A DNA stretch of 64,000 bases, taken from contig NZ_FPJE01000007.1 of assembly GCF_900119185.1 (NCBI RefSeq), positions 124,001 to 188,000 on the forward strand, read 5' to 3'. A model generated the notes under the pieces. That model was given only the letters and a program-made list of their open reading frames with translations. It was not told the DNA's origin and searched no databases. A program made the translations under genes and the position numbers. Below, piece after piece: positions 26,530 through 35,304 of this stretch. Position 1 is the first letter of the stretch. The number at the start of each line of letters is the position of its first letter. Origin of the DNA: Sinomicrobium oceani. GTDB lineage: Bacteria > Bacteroidota > Bacteroidia > Flavobacteriales > Flavobacteriaceae.

Positions 26530-27498
26530 ATGGCAAGAATACTTACAGGCATACAGAGCACGGGAACCCCTCACCTCGGAAACATCCTCGGGGCCATACT
26601 TCCGGCCATACAAATGTCGCAGCAACCCGGAAACGACTCTTTCTTATTTATCGCAGACATGCACTCCCTCACCCAAATCAAAAACGGGGAGGAACTGCGC
26701 CAGAATACCTATAATGTCGCTGCTACCTGGCTGGCTTTCGGCCTGGATATCGAGAACGTCGTATTCTACAGGCAAAGCGATGTTCCCGAAACAGCGGAAC
26801 TCGCCTGGTACCTGAGCTGCTTTTTTCCTTTTCAAAGGCTCACTCTTGCCCATTCGTTCAAAGACAAAGCGGACCGGCTGGACGATGTAAATGCAGGATT
26901 GTTCAGCTACCCCATGCTTATGGCTGCCGACATCCTTCTCTACGATGCCGAAATCGTTCCGGTAGGAAAAGACCAGATGCAACACCTCGAAATCACCAGG
27001 GATGTCGCTAACCGCTTCCATACCAAAATGGGAGAAACTTTTGTTATTCCGGAAGGAAAAGTACAGGAGAACACGCAGTACATCCCGGGAACCGACGGAG
27101 GTAAAATGAGTAAATCGCGTGGAAACACCATCAACCTCTTTCTGCCCGACAAACAGTTGCGCAAGCGTGTAATGAGCATCGAAACGGACAGCACACCGCT
27201 CGAAGAGCCTAAAAATCCGGATACCTGCAATGTCTTTGCCCTGTATAAAATACTCGGCACCCCGGAACAGACCGAAGCCATGCGGCAGAACTACCTGAAC
27301 GGAGGTTACGGGTACGGACATGCCAAGCAAGCCCTGTACGAGCTGATCGCAGAAAAGTTTGCTACGGAACGAGAGCGCTTCCACTACTACATGAACCACC
27401 TGGACGAGGTCGACGAAGCACTCGCCTTCGGCGCGGAAAAAGCAAGAAAAGTAGCCGGGGAAGTCCTGAAAAGAGTACGCCATAAAATAGGATACTAA
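26530..27498 (+). CDS. trpS: tryptophanyl-tRNA synthetase
   Basis: This 322-residue class I synthetase charges tRNA-Trp. The HIGH-type motif is GTPHLGNILGA (about residues 12-22), the middle has SYPMLMAADILLYDA and VPVGKDQMQHLEITRD, and the KMSKS motif is intact at 192-196 within GGKMSKSRGN. Its length is typical of bacterial TrpRS. It is flanked by a terminator upstream and a convergent dprA downstream, so it is probably its own transcription unit. Confidence 0.97.
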   Translation: MARILTGIQSTGTPHLGNILGAILPAIQMSQQPGNDSFLFIADMHSLTQIKNGEELRQNTYNVAATWLAFGLDIENVVFYRQSDVPETAELAWYLSCFFPFQRLTLAHSFKDKADRLDDVNAGLFSYPMLMAADILLYDAEIVPVGKDQMQHLEITRDVANRFHTKMGETFVIPEGKVQENTQYIPGTDGGKMSKSRGNTINLFLPDKQLRKRVMSIETDSTPLEEPKNPDTCNVFALYKILGTPEQTEAMRQNYLNGGYGYGHAKQALYELIAEKFATERERFHYYMNHLDEVDEALAFGAEKARKVAGEVLKRVRHKIGY

Positions 27499-27709
27499 GA
27501 CAGTACACAACGGGCTGAATACCAAAAACCCGGTCAAAAAATGAAATGATTACCCGTTATCGGGTTACAGGGTTATTCGGGTAACAACCTGACGCCCCCA
27601 TCCGATTCGGATCATAATTTTTTCCAGAAACCAAGGCGAAATGTACTACAGCACACAGGTTTCACTTCGAACGAAGCTCCTAAACCGCCGGAGCGGGACA
27701 TAAAGGTAT

Positions 27710-28870
27710 CTACGAGATCACAGCTTCGAATAATTTACCCGGAAGGGGTCTCACCACCCCTTTCATTTCCATCGTAAGTAAAGCGGAAGACACTTTGTAA
27801 ACCGGCATTTCGCAATGCAGCGCAATACTGTCGAGCAGCTCTTTACCCCGCTCAGATAAAAATCCGTATATTTTCTTTTCCGTATCGTCCATATCCGGAA
27901 ACAAACGGGGTTGGACGACCCGGACACCTTCCTGACCGGTGCTTCCTTTCCCAGGCAGGTCCACATCCCTGTGCCATCCCAGCACGTAAACCAGGTCTTC
28001 TACCGAGGTAAACATATGAGCTTTCTGGCTTTTGATAAGGTCATTACACCCGGCACTGTATTTATCCCCTATCCTTCCCGGCAAGGCAAATACATCCCTG
28101 TCATAAGAATGTGCAATATCGGCGGTCACCAATCCTCCTCCTTTTTCGGCAGACTCTATAACGATTGTGGCTTCGGAAAGCCCGGCAATAATACGGTTAC
28201 GTCTCAGAAAATTTTCCCGGTCCGGACCTTGATCACTCCAGAAATCCGTAAGAAACCCCCCGTGCAATTCCACCTGCTTTACATATTGCTTATGTGCCGC
28301 AGGATACATCCTGTTGAGCCCGTGGGCCAGACATCCCACAGTCTGCAACCCCCCGGAAATCGCAGCACGCTGTGCCGTAATATCCACTCCATAAGCAAAG
28401 CCACTGACGATGACCGGATCCCAGGGGGCCAGTTCGGCTATAAGACGCTCACAATGATATTTTCCGTAAGTCGTTATCCGGCGTGTCCCCACTACACTGA
28501 CCATTCTTTTCTTTTTCAGGTCGATGGCCCCCGATCTGAATACCAGTACAGGCCCGTCCACACAATGCCTGAGTCCTTCCGGATAATCGCTGTCTTCAAA
28601 ATACCACCAGCCCACACCGTTATCCTTCACAAAACGCAATTCGCGTTCCGCATCCCGGAGATTTGCAGCCTTGCGCAAATTATCGGTGACATAGGTCCCG
28701 ATGCCGTGGATTTTCCGGAGACGATCCGGACGTTCTTCAAATACCGCGCGGGCGCTCCCGCAATGCGCAATAAGTTTTTTAGCTGTAATATCCCCTATCT
28801 TCGGTGCCCGTTGCAAAGCAAGCACATAGAGCAAGTCGGTTGACGTCATGACAATCTGGTTATCAGGCAT
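27710..28870 (-). CDS. dprA: DNA-processing protein DprA
   Basis: This 386-residue protein loads RecA on incoming single-stranded DNA during transformation. An N-terminal helix-hairpin-helix-like region (IGDITAKKLIAHCG, KIHGIGTYV) precedes the Rossmann-like DprA domain: VSVVGTRRITTYGK, IVSGFAYGVDITAQRAA, FLRRNRIIAGLSEATIVIE, and ALPGRIGDKYSAGCNDLI. A C-terminal winged-helix-like domain (LLDSIALHCEMPVYKVSSALL) completes it. The start could instead be the Met codon at 28849, which also fits the family. No other competence genes are in the window, so it may act only in recombination. Confidence 0.94.
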   Translation of the reverse strand: MPDNQIVMTSTDLLYVLALQRAPKIGDITAKKLIAHCGSARAVFEERPDRLRKIHGIGTYVTDNLRKAANLRDAERELRFVKDNGVGWWYFEDSDYPEGLRHCVDGPVLVFRSGAIDLKKKRMVSVVGTRRITTYGKYHCERLIAELAPWDPVIVSGFAYGVDITAQRAAISGGLQTVGCLAHGLNRMYPAAHKQYVKQVELHGGFLTDFWSDQGPDRENFLRRNRIIAGLSEATIVIESAEKGGGLVTADIAHSYDRDVFALPGRIGDKYSAGCNDLIKSQKAHMFTSVEDLVYVLGWHRDVDLPGKGSTGQEGVRVVQPRLFPDMDDTEKKIYGFLSERGKELLDSIALHCEMPVYKVSSALLTMEMKGVVRPLPGKLFEAVIS

Positions 28871-29017
28871 TCTTCAACAGAACCGTTAAACAAGTCGGGA
28901 GGGTTTACCTTGTAAAAATAAGAATATTCCCGCAACATAAAAACCTCTTTACTGCAGTGTTGATAAATTTTTGAATTCCGCATTTCGAACAACGAAAAAA
29001 ATCCCCATATTTGTTCT

Positions 29018-29959
29018 ATGCAGTTAGAACACTACATCAGCGAGCTATTATACAGGTACTCATGCGTTACCATTCCTGACTTCGGGTCTTTTTTAACCCA
29101 GTTCAGGTCCGCACGGATACACCACCATACTTTTTTCCCGCCTTCGAAGGCTATTTCGTTTAATGCGCAACTCGTCTCCAACGACGGATTGCTTATCAAA
29201 CACATTTCGCAAACGGAAAATTCCTCGTACGAAGAGGCTGCTATCCGTGTAAAAAAAGCTGCTTTCAACTGGAAGAATACCCTGGAACAAGGCGAAAAAC
29301 TTCAGTTAAAGCACATCGGGCTCCTTTGGCTTAACAAGGAAGGCAACATCCAGTTTCAACCGCTTCCCGAAACCAATTACCTGACCGATGCTTTCGGACT
29401 CGGTTCCGTAACCTCACGCGAAATCACCCGGGAAACGTACAGGAAAGAGGTAGAAGGCCTCGAAGAAAAAGCGCCTATACTTTTCACTCCGGAAAGGCGT
29501 ACCCGTAAGCGGTCTTACCTGAAATATGCTGCTATCCTGCTCTTATCGGTCTCTGCCGGAACGGTAGGTTATCAATCCCTGAAGATGGAGCAGCAAAAAG
29601 AACAGCTCCAGCTTCAGGTTGCCGAACAGGAAGCCCAGGAACAACTGCAAAAAACCATTCAACAGGCTACATTTTTTGACACTACACCCATGAACCTGCC
29701 TTCCATCACACTAAAGGCCACCAAAAAGCCTTTGTATTATGTCGTGGCAGGAGCGTTTCGCGTAGCGGAAAATGCCGATAAGAAAATGGACGAACTGTCT
29801 GCCAAAGGCTACAGTCCCGAGCGACTGGAACCTACCAGGTACGGGCTGCACCAGGTTACTTTCGGAAGCTACACCAATGCGAGGGATGCCATTAACTTCC
29901 TCAACAAGGTCAAAACATCGGAAGCCCCGGAAGCATGGCTTCTGGTATCCGAAGACTAA
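29018..29959 (+). CDS. HU-CCDC81 and SPOR domain membrane protein
   Basis: This 313-residue protein has an N-terminal CCDC81-like HU domain (MQLEHYISELLYRYSCVTIPDFGSF continuing to about residue 120), a membrane segment near 170-190 (YLKYAAILLLSVSAGTVGYQ), a short Gln/Glu coiled-coil, and a C-terminal SPOR domain (YYVVAGAFRVAENADKKM to about 310). SPOR domains bind septal denuded glycan strands, so the protein probably links the cytoplasm or nucleoid to the division site; the HU-like part may bind DNA or protein. This architecture is a Bacteroidetes one. The partners are not known. Confidence 0.9.
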   Translation: MQLEHYISELLYRYSCVTIPDFGSFLTQFRSARIHHHTFFPPSKAISFNAQLVSNDGLLIKHISQTENSSYEEAAIRVKKAAFNWKNTLEQGEKLQLKHIGLLWLNKEGNIQFQPLPETNYLTDAFGLGSVTSREITRETYRKEVEGLEEKAPILFTPERRTRKRSYLKYAAILLLSVSAGTVGYQSLKMEQQKEQLQLQVAEQEAQEQLQKTIQQATFFDTTPMNLPSITLKATKKPLYYVVAGAFRVAENADKKMDELSAKGYSPERLEPTRYGLHQVTFGSYTNARDAINFLNKVKTSEAPEAWLLVSED

Positions 29960-30120
29960 TCCGAAAAAGCAGGGCTCATGTTATTATCCCGGACAACACT
30001 AAGGTGTCCGTAACATCGCTGTACCGGGTATTTTCAACCGTGCCCTTTTGCACATCACCCCTTTTGTCGCCGGGCCGGGCACACCCTGACCGCCGCACTA
30101 CGGGCGATATATAATTTTCG

Positions 30121-30128
30121 TACCTTTG
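30121..30128 (+). promoter_or_regulatory. putative -7 element for the thioesterase operon
   Basis: This reads TACCTTTG, a full match to TAnnTTTG, 25 bases before the thioesterase ATG. No -33 TTTG is seen at the usual spacing. Confidence 0.4.
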
Positions 30129-30153
30129 GCAAAAATTCATACACTACACACTA

Positions 30154-30663
30154 ATGCAAGCAAAAACCCCGGGAGAATCCCGAACCATAATGACCGATCT
30201 GGTCTTACCCAGCGAAACCAATCCCCTTAACAATCTCTTCGGAGGAGAATTACTGGCCAGAATGGACAGGGCGGCCAGCATTGCTGCACGTCGGCACTCC
30301 AGGCGGATCGTGGTCACTGCTTCCGTAAACCACGTAGCCTTTAACAGGGCCGTTCCTCTCGGAAGTGTAGTCACCGTAGAAGCTGCGGTATCCAGGGCAT
30401 TTAAAAGCTCTATGGAGGTTTTTATCGACGTATGGATCGAAGACCGCGAAAGCGGGTCCAGAACCAAAGCCAACGAAGCCATATACACCTTTGTTGCGGT
30501 AGACGAAACCGGAAGGCCTATCGAAGTCCCTCCGCTGAAGCCCGAAAGCGATATAGAAAAACTCCGGTTCGATGCCGCACTGCGGCGAAAACAACTCAGT
30601 CTTGTCCTGGCCGGAAAAATGAAACCGAACGATGCCACAGAATTAAAGGCCCTGTTCGTATAA
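30154..30663 (+). CDS. acyl-CoA thioesterase (hotdog fold, YciA-like)
   Basis: This 169-residue hotdog-fold protein should hydrolyse acyl-CoA. The segments NPLNNLFGGELLARMDRAA (with the catalytic Asn/Asp region) and VNHVAFNRAVPLGSVVTVEA match YciA-type thioesterases, and KANEAIYTFVAVDE closes the domain. The C-terminal helix RRKQLSLVLAGKM extends the fold. The chain length preferred is unknown. The YdeI-like gene follows after 12 bases, so both are likely cotranscribed. Confidence 0.9.
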   Translation: MQAKTPGESRTIMTDLVLPSETNPLNNLFGGELLARMDRAASIAARRHSRRIVVTASVNHVAFNRAVPLGSVVTVEAAVSRAFKSSMEVFIDVWIEDRESGSRTKANEAIYTFVAVDETGRPIEVPPLKPESDIEKLRFDAALRRKQLSLVLAGKMKPNDATELKALFV

Positions 30664-30675
30664 CTCAACAAGCCC

Positions 30676-31188
30676 ATGGAAAGTTTTTCCGCTCCGGTCG
30701 TAAAAATTGATTCTCCCGTATGGACATTCGTTATCCGGGTGCCGGATGCCGTAGCGGAAAAACTTATCCCGAAAACCACAGATAAGCGGGTTATCTGTAC
30801 CTTCAACAGCAAAATCAGCAAACCTTGTGCCTTAATGCCTTCCGGCGAAGGTTCTTATCACATCCTGATCAATAAAAAGGAACTCCGAGAACTCGGTACC
30901 GATATTGGCGAAACGCTTCGCGTGGCTCTGAAACCGGATACTTCGGCATACGGCATGCCCATGGATGAAGAATTCCGCGCGGTCCTGGACTCTGATCCGG
31001 AGGGAGAACGCCTGTTCGAAGCCCTTACCCCGGGCAAGAAAAGAACCCTGCTCTATATGGTTGGTAAGCTAAAGAGCACTCCACTGAAAATACAGCGTGC
31101 CGTGACGATCATCGATCATCTGAAAACCACCGGAGGCCAGGTCGATTACAAACTGCTCAACCGCGAGATCAGGGAACAAAAGCGCTAA
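30676..31188 (+). CDS. DUF1905/YdeI-type protein
   Basis: This 170-residue soluble protein has an N-terminal DUF1905 domain (WTFVIRVPDAVAEKL to GETLRVALKPDT) and a C-terminal YdeI/OmdA-like helical domain (FRAVLDSDPEGERLFEALTPGKKR). Some relatives are linked to bacteriocin or peptide stress tolerance, but no specific function can be assigned. It follows the thioesterase gene by 12 bases, and its stop codon interlocks with that of the convergent phosphatase gene (4 bases shared). Confidence 0.85.
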   Translation: MESFSAPVVKIDSPVWTFVIRVPDAVAEKLIPKTTDKRVICTFNSKISKPCALMPSGEGSYHILINKKELRELGTDIGETLRVALKPDTSAYGMPMDEEFRAVLDSDPEGERLFEALTPGKKRTLLYMVGKLKSTPLKIQRAVTIIDHLKTTGGQVDYKLLNREIREQKR

Positions 31189-31913
31189 TTCCTCCCTTCC
31201 TCTCCGGGATATAGCTTCCAGACCGGGTCGCTCTGCCAGAATTCTTTGGTCACCGTATCCATAACAGTCAGCGGGCCTTTAAAAGCCGCCCCCGTGTCTA
31301 CATTCCACACATTTGCCGCACTTACCGGAGTCGTTTCCCCGATCCGCGTAACCGGGGTATGCCCGATAAAGATCTCTTTGTAATGCGTAAGTCTCGAGGG
31401 ATATCTGTACGACGCTTTATCCAGAGAAACATCAAAAGACAAAGCCATCTCCCAAAGGGTCCGGTCCCAATAGAACATTTCCGGAAAATACTCGTGTTCC
31501 ACCCCTCGAAGATTGGTAAATCCCGCATGCAGAAACAACCTGTTGCCGGCATCAAGGTGGTAATTCTGCAAATTCCCCAAAAATTCCATGTGCCGTTTAC
31601 GGGTAGCTTCTCCCAACCCTTTATAGGCATCTATCGTAGCCTGTCCGCCATGATACAGCCATTGATCGTTCCGGGTTCCGTCCCGGAGCCAGTCGTAGCA
31701 AAATTCATCGTGATTCCCCTGGATAAAAAGACAATTGCGTCTTTTCTCCAAACCGATCAGAAAATCGATAACCTGGGGAGATTCACTCCACCCGTCGACA
31801 TAATCCCCGAGAAAGATAAGGGTATCGTCTTTTTCCGGTGCTACACGCTCCAATACCTGTTCCAGGGCACGAACCGCCCCGTGAATATCCCCGATAACAA
31901 ATGTTTTACTCAT
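31185..31913 (-). CDS. metallophosphoesterase (PPP-type serine/threonine phosphatase)
   Basis: This 242-residue protein has the PPP-family motifs: GDIHG near the N-terminus, GDYVDGWSES, and GNHDEF, with later metal-binding histidines in FLHAGFTN and GHTPVT. It could dephosphorylate proteins or diadenosine polyphosphates. I use the Met at 31911-31913, which places GDIHG about 8 residues in, as usual; an ATG 7 codons upstream is also possible. It follows the AlbA_2 gene by 38 bases on the same strand. Confidence 0.9.
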   Translation of the reverse strand: MSKTFVIGDIHGAVRALEQVLERVAPEKDDTLIFLGDYVDGWSESPQVIDFLIGLEKRRNCLFIQGNHDEFCYDWLRDGTRNDQWLYHGGQATIDAYKGLGEATRKRHMEFLGNLQNYHLDAGNRLFLHAGFTNLRGVEHEYFPEMFYWDRTLWEMALSFDVSLDKASYRYPSRLTHYKEIFIGHTPVTRIGETTPVSAANVWNVDTGAAFKGPLTVMDTVTKEFWQSDPVWKLYPGEEGRN

Positions 31914-31951
31914 TTTATACGTATTCTTTTTCAACGTCCCTAAAAGGATGT

Positions 31952-33109
31952 TTAATTGTATTTCACTTTGCGTAACACGCGCAACGATTCTTTAAGCGAC
32001 TCATAGACGCTACGATCGTATTCCTTGATGATCCAGCGATAGTCATCCAGTTTCTCCTTAGCATCTTCAAATCCGTTCAACGCACATATCAGGTAGGTGG
32101 CAGGCAGGTTTACCATATCCTTTTTCTCCACAGTACTGAGCGGCACGCCCTTTTTAAGTTTATCGAGAAGGACATTGTTGGTGTTATAGACATGATGCAA
32201 TAGTTTTTTGTCGTATTGCGGAGGCTCAAACAGGAGCGTACTGTCTATTTTATAGGAACCGTTATCGTTGAATGTTATGGTAACGGTTTCCAGCGGATAG
32301 TATTTCTGATGCTGATTGAGCCCCAGGTGCACATATTCGGTCATCGAAAAAGCACTGTCATCCGCGGTGATCTCCACCTCGTCCAATGCGGAGTAAAAAA
32401 GTCGTACCTGCTCGTTGATCAGTTCTATATCTACCCGGGAATAATATATTTTATCCCCGCCCTTATCCTCCGGCTGGCTTACCTTTTTTGCTACCCCGGC
32501 CCAGCACACTACAAACTGCTCTTTAAAAACCTTGTAATGAGATTCCAGGTCTTTGTGCTTGTTATTGATAAAGTCTATAACCCCGTTGAGTGTCAGCTCT
32601 ATGTTGTTGCGCGCATGTTGCTCTATTTCAGCAACCACTTTGGAATTGGTATCCTTGATCTTAATATCAAAAACCTTGGGCATACTCATACTCCCGTCCC
32701 TGAAAAAAACAGACCCGCCGTAATACTTCCATATATTCCTCCTCAGCGAGCACAATTTCCCGTTGGAGCGTATGGTGACCAGCCCCACCACCTTACCTTC
32801 GGGCAAATGCGGAAAGGGTATATTTTCATAGGAGATAAACGGGGGATTATCGAGATATGCGTTGACGAGATTCTGGATCTTGCTGTCATCGAAAAAGTCG
32901 GTCCCCACAATCCTGTTATCCTCATCCTCTACCCCGACCACAATAAAAGAATTGTTTTCGGGATTGGAATTGGCCAGGGCGCAGACGTGCTTCAGAAACT
33001 TGGCCTTTCCTTCTTTTTCCCCGATATTGATAAACCGCTTTTTATCGTAAAAGCTGTTTTCATCGTTATGTGCCAGGAGACTTTTTACTAAAAGGCGTTT
33101 ATTGATCAT
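31952..33109 (-). CDS. Schlafen AlbA_2-domain protein
   Basis: This 385-residue protein has an N-terminal AlbA_2 (Schlafen-type) domain: EGKAKFLKHVCALANSNP, then FIVVGVEDEDNRIVGTDFFDD, and SNGKLCSLRRNIWKYYGGSVFFRDGS. Such domains bind nucleic acid or ATP. The rest (about 150-385) is not recognised; it is mixed alpha/beta and contains many charged residues. A role is unknown; relatives are often called ATP-binding or putative transcriptional regulators. It lies upstream of the phosphatase gene and is likely cotranscribed with it. Confidence 0.8.
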   Translation of the reverse strand: MINKRLLVKSLLAHNDENSFYDKKRFINIGEKEGKAKFLKHVCALANSNPENNSFIVVGVEDEDNRIVGTDFFDDSKIQNLVNAYLDNPPFISYENIPFPHLPEGKVVGLVTIRSNGKLCSLRRNIWKYYGGSVFFRDGSMSMPKVFDIKIKDTNSKVVAEIEQHARNNIELTLNGVIDFINNKHKDLESHYKVFKEQFVVCWAGVAKKVSQPEDKGGDKIYYSRVDIELINEQVRLFYSALDEVEITADDSAFSMTEYVHLGLNQHQKYYPLETVTITFNDNGSYKIDSTLLFEPPQYDKKLLHHVYNTNNVLLDKLKKGVPLSTVEKKDMVNLPATYLICALNGFEDAKEKLDDYRWIIKEYDRSVYESLKESLRVLRKVKYN

Positions 33110-33196
33110 AGCTGTTTACAACACGAAAGGAAGCGTTTTTACATCATCTGCTTTCCGGACCCCGAAAGGAGCAGTCCCGGCTTCCGCTTTTCTTTT

Positions 33197-33988
33197 TCAC
33201 ATATTGGTTTTGTGTACCATGCCGCTACCGGCCTGGGCTGTGGGCAGCACCAGCAAATCGGCAATATTCACGTGGTAAGGCCTGGTTACCACAAAACGGA
33301 TAACATCGGCTACATCTTCGGCCTGTAAGGGCTGGAAACCACGGTACACCGGATCGGCCCGCTCCGCATCTCCTTTAAATCTCACCTTGCTGAATTCCGT
33401 CTCTACCAGTCCGGGATGTACGGCCCCGACCCGTATTCCGCTACTGTGAAGATCGATCCGCATGCCTTCCGTAAGCGCATCGACAGCATGCTTACTCGCA
33501 CAATACACATTTCCCCCGGCATAGACCTGCTTGGCGGCCATCGAACCGATATTTATGATATGCCCCTTGCGACGGCGGACCATCCCGGGAATTATAGCTT
33601 TGGAAACATAGAGCAGCCCTTTTACATTCCCGTCGATCATGGCATCCCAATCGTCCATATCACCGGACTGTACAGGATCGAGCCCATGCGCATTGCCGGC
33701 ATTGTTGATCAGGATATCGATCTCGGCAAAATGTTCCGGAAGCGCTTCTATCGCTTCAAAAACCTCATTTCTTTTCCGCACATCAAAAAGCAGGACGCAC
33801 ACATCCGTCAGGCCGGATAATTCTATTTTGAGGTTTTCCAACCGCTCCTGCCTCCTGCCGCAAAGCACCAGCCGGATTCCTTCACGGGCAAAAGCCCTTG
33901 CCGTAGCTCTTCCGATGCCACTGCTCGCCCCGGTAATCAGTGCTGTCACCTGCTTTTTTTCCTGTGTTTCGTGTCTTTCTTCGTTCAT
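33197..33988 (-). CDS. short-chain dehydrogenase/reductase (YdfG-like)
   Basis: This 263-residue classical SDR has the cofactor motif TGASSGIG, then LINNAGNAHG, the catalytic Ser in INIGSMAAKQVYAGGNVYCASKHA, where Tyr and Lys of YxxxK are visible, and PGLVETEFSKVRF. It resembles YdfG, which oxidises hydroxy acids such as L-allo-threonine and reduces malonic semialdehyde, but the substrate is inferred only. The CGRR after the second strand suggests NADP. I use the ATG at 33986-33988. It follows the aldo/keto reductase gene on the same strand by 35 bases. Confidence 0.92.
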   Translation of the reverse strand: MNEERHETQEKKQVTALITGASSGIGRATARAFAREGIRLVLCGRRQERLENLKIELSGLTDVCVLLFDVRKRNEVFEAIEALPEHFAEIDILINNAGNAHGLDPVQSGDMDDWDAMIDGNVKGLLYVSKAIIPGMVRRRKGHIINIGSMAAKQVYAGGNVYCASKHAVDALTEGMRIDLHSSGIRVGAVHPGLVETEFSKVRFKGDAERADPVYRGFQPLQAEDVADVIRFVVTRPYHVNIADLLVLPTAQAGSGMVHKTNM

Positions 33989-34023
33989 GTTTTTTATAAT
34001 TAATACGTACAACACCTCACGCA

Positions 34024-34902
34024 TTACGGCACTTTATGTCCTTGCGCCGCAACGAGTAATGCAAACCAGTCCTCCTGTTCCATATCGATATCCGGAGCCT
34101 TTACGGCATTCGTTATCCGGTCGGGCGACGTCGTCCCGATCACGGGGCGTATACCGGCAGGATGCTTTAATATCCAGGCCAGTAACAGCTGGTCTGCCGA
34201 AACATGGTATTTTACCACAAGATCCATGAGCACCTGCTGTATCCTCCCGGTCTGCGCCGTCTTTTCACGGAAAGTTTTACCGAGGGGACTCCAGGCCATA
34301 GGCTGTATATCTTTGCGCATCATATAATCCAGAACACCATCGTACATGGCGCCGGGCTGTGTTACGGAAAACTCAATCTGATTGGCCCCGACCTCCAGCA
34401 CACTGCCTATAAGCTCCATCTGGGGAGCAGTAAAATTCGACACCCCGAAACTCCTGATCTTACCCCCGAACCGCAGTTTCTCAACAGCTTGCGCAATTTC
34501 GGCCGGTTCCATAAGCGGGCTCGGCCGGTGCAACAGTAATAAATCCAGGTGATCGGTACGGAGATTACGGAGCGATTCCTCTACGGAAGTGATGATATAA
34601 CCGGCAGTATGATCATAATGTTTTACCTTGTTCTCACGCTTTTCACACACATACTGTATCCCGCATTTGGAAATCAACCGGATATCTTCCCTTGCGATAC
34701 CACTCTTTACGAAGGCCTTCCCGAATTCTTCTTCCGTCGTGTAGCCGCCGTAAATATCGGCATGATCAAAAGTATTGATCCCGTGATCGAGGCAATGCCG
34801 TATACGCAGCCCCATCTCCTTCTCCGACAACTTCTTTCCCCAGCTTCCCCAGTTCATCGTTCCTGCAATTATCCTGGAAAACTCCGTATGTACATCTTTC
34901 AT
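34024..34902 (-). CDS. aldo/keto reductase
   Basis: This 292-residue TIM-barrel oxidoreductase has the AKR catalytic tetrad: Asp and Tyr in FDHADIYGGYTTEEEFG, Lys in RLISKCGIQY, and His in LLLLHRPSPL. GVSNFTAPQ and the C-terminal GTTSPDRI (cofactor site) are also typical. It resembles the YdhF-type of general reductase, with an unknown substrate. It is probably cotranscribed with the SDR gene downstream. A weak -7-like TACTTTTA lies at 34956-34963 on this strand. Confidence 0.92.
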   Translation of the reverse strand: MKDVHTEFSRIIAGTMNWGSWGKKLSEKEMGLRIRHCLDHGINTFDHADIYGGYTTEEEFGKAFVKSGIAREDIRLISKCGIQYVCEKRENKVKHYDHTAGYIITSVEESLRNLRTDHLDLLLLHRPSPLMEPAEIAQAVEKLRFGGKIRSFGVSNFTAPQMELIGSVLEVGANQIEFSVTQPGAMYDGVLDYMMRKDIQPMAWSPLGKTFREKTAQTGRIQQVLMDLVVKYHVSADQLLLAWILKHPAGIRPVIGTTSPDRITNAVKAPDIDMEQEDWFALLVAAQGHKVP

Positions 34903-35304
34903 AAAAATCCGGTTAATCTTAAAGTTGTTCAGGAAACAGACCTGCCTTTCGTGTATAAAAGTAACATTTTATTTCGGAGATGACAGGAACGGTTTATTAA
35001 AAAAACAGTACTTTCGGGCCTTACCGCTTTTTCCGGCGGCAGGCTCAACGGCTATACTTCCGACCAACGGAAACCAGGAGTGCCATACGACCTCCCTCCT
35101 GCGAGACGCTCCCGGAAGCATTCCTGTTTTTTAAGAAATTACACGCACGCGTTAATTTATCATAATTTTTTGCAAACAGTACGTTATTAATCCGCTACCG
35201 TTTTATTTTTTAACTATAAATTAACTGTGAGGTTTTAAATTAATTTTTCAATTTGCATCGTAATGGCTAGGTTTAGTATATTCACGGCGGAAAAATTATA
35301 ATCA
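34903..35304. other. intergenic, 402 bases, no gene seen
   Basis: This region separates the divergent aldo/keto reductase and moxR genes and must hold both promoters. I see no coding region. On the plus strand a TTTG (35252-35255) with a weak TATATTCA 21 bases later is the best, but poor, candidate for the bat operon promoter. Confidence 0.5.

Noticed and set aside
27540-27585. Repeated ACCCG/CGGGT words after trpS as a terminator
   Set aside because: The arms are short and interrupted and there is no T-run.
29006-29013. CATATTTG close to the SPOR gene start as a promoter
   Set aside because: It lacks the first T of TAnnTTTG and would place transcription start inside the coding sequence.
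29991-30009. Small inverted repeat GGACA/TGTCC after the SPOR gene
   Set aside because: The stem is five pairs and is not followed by T residues, so it is not a convincing terminator.
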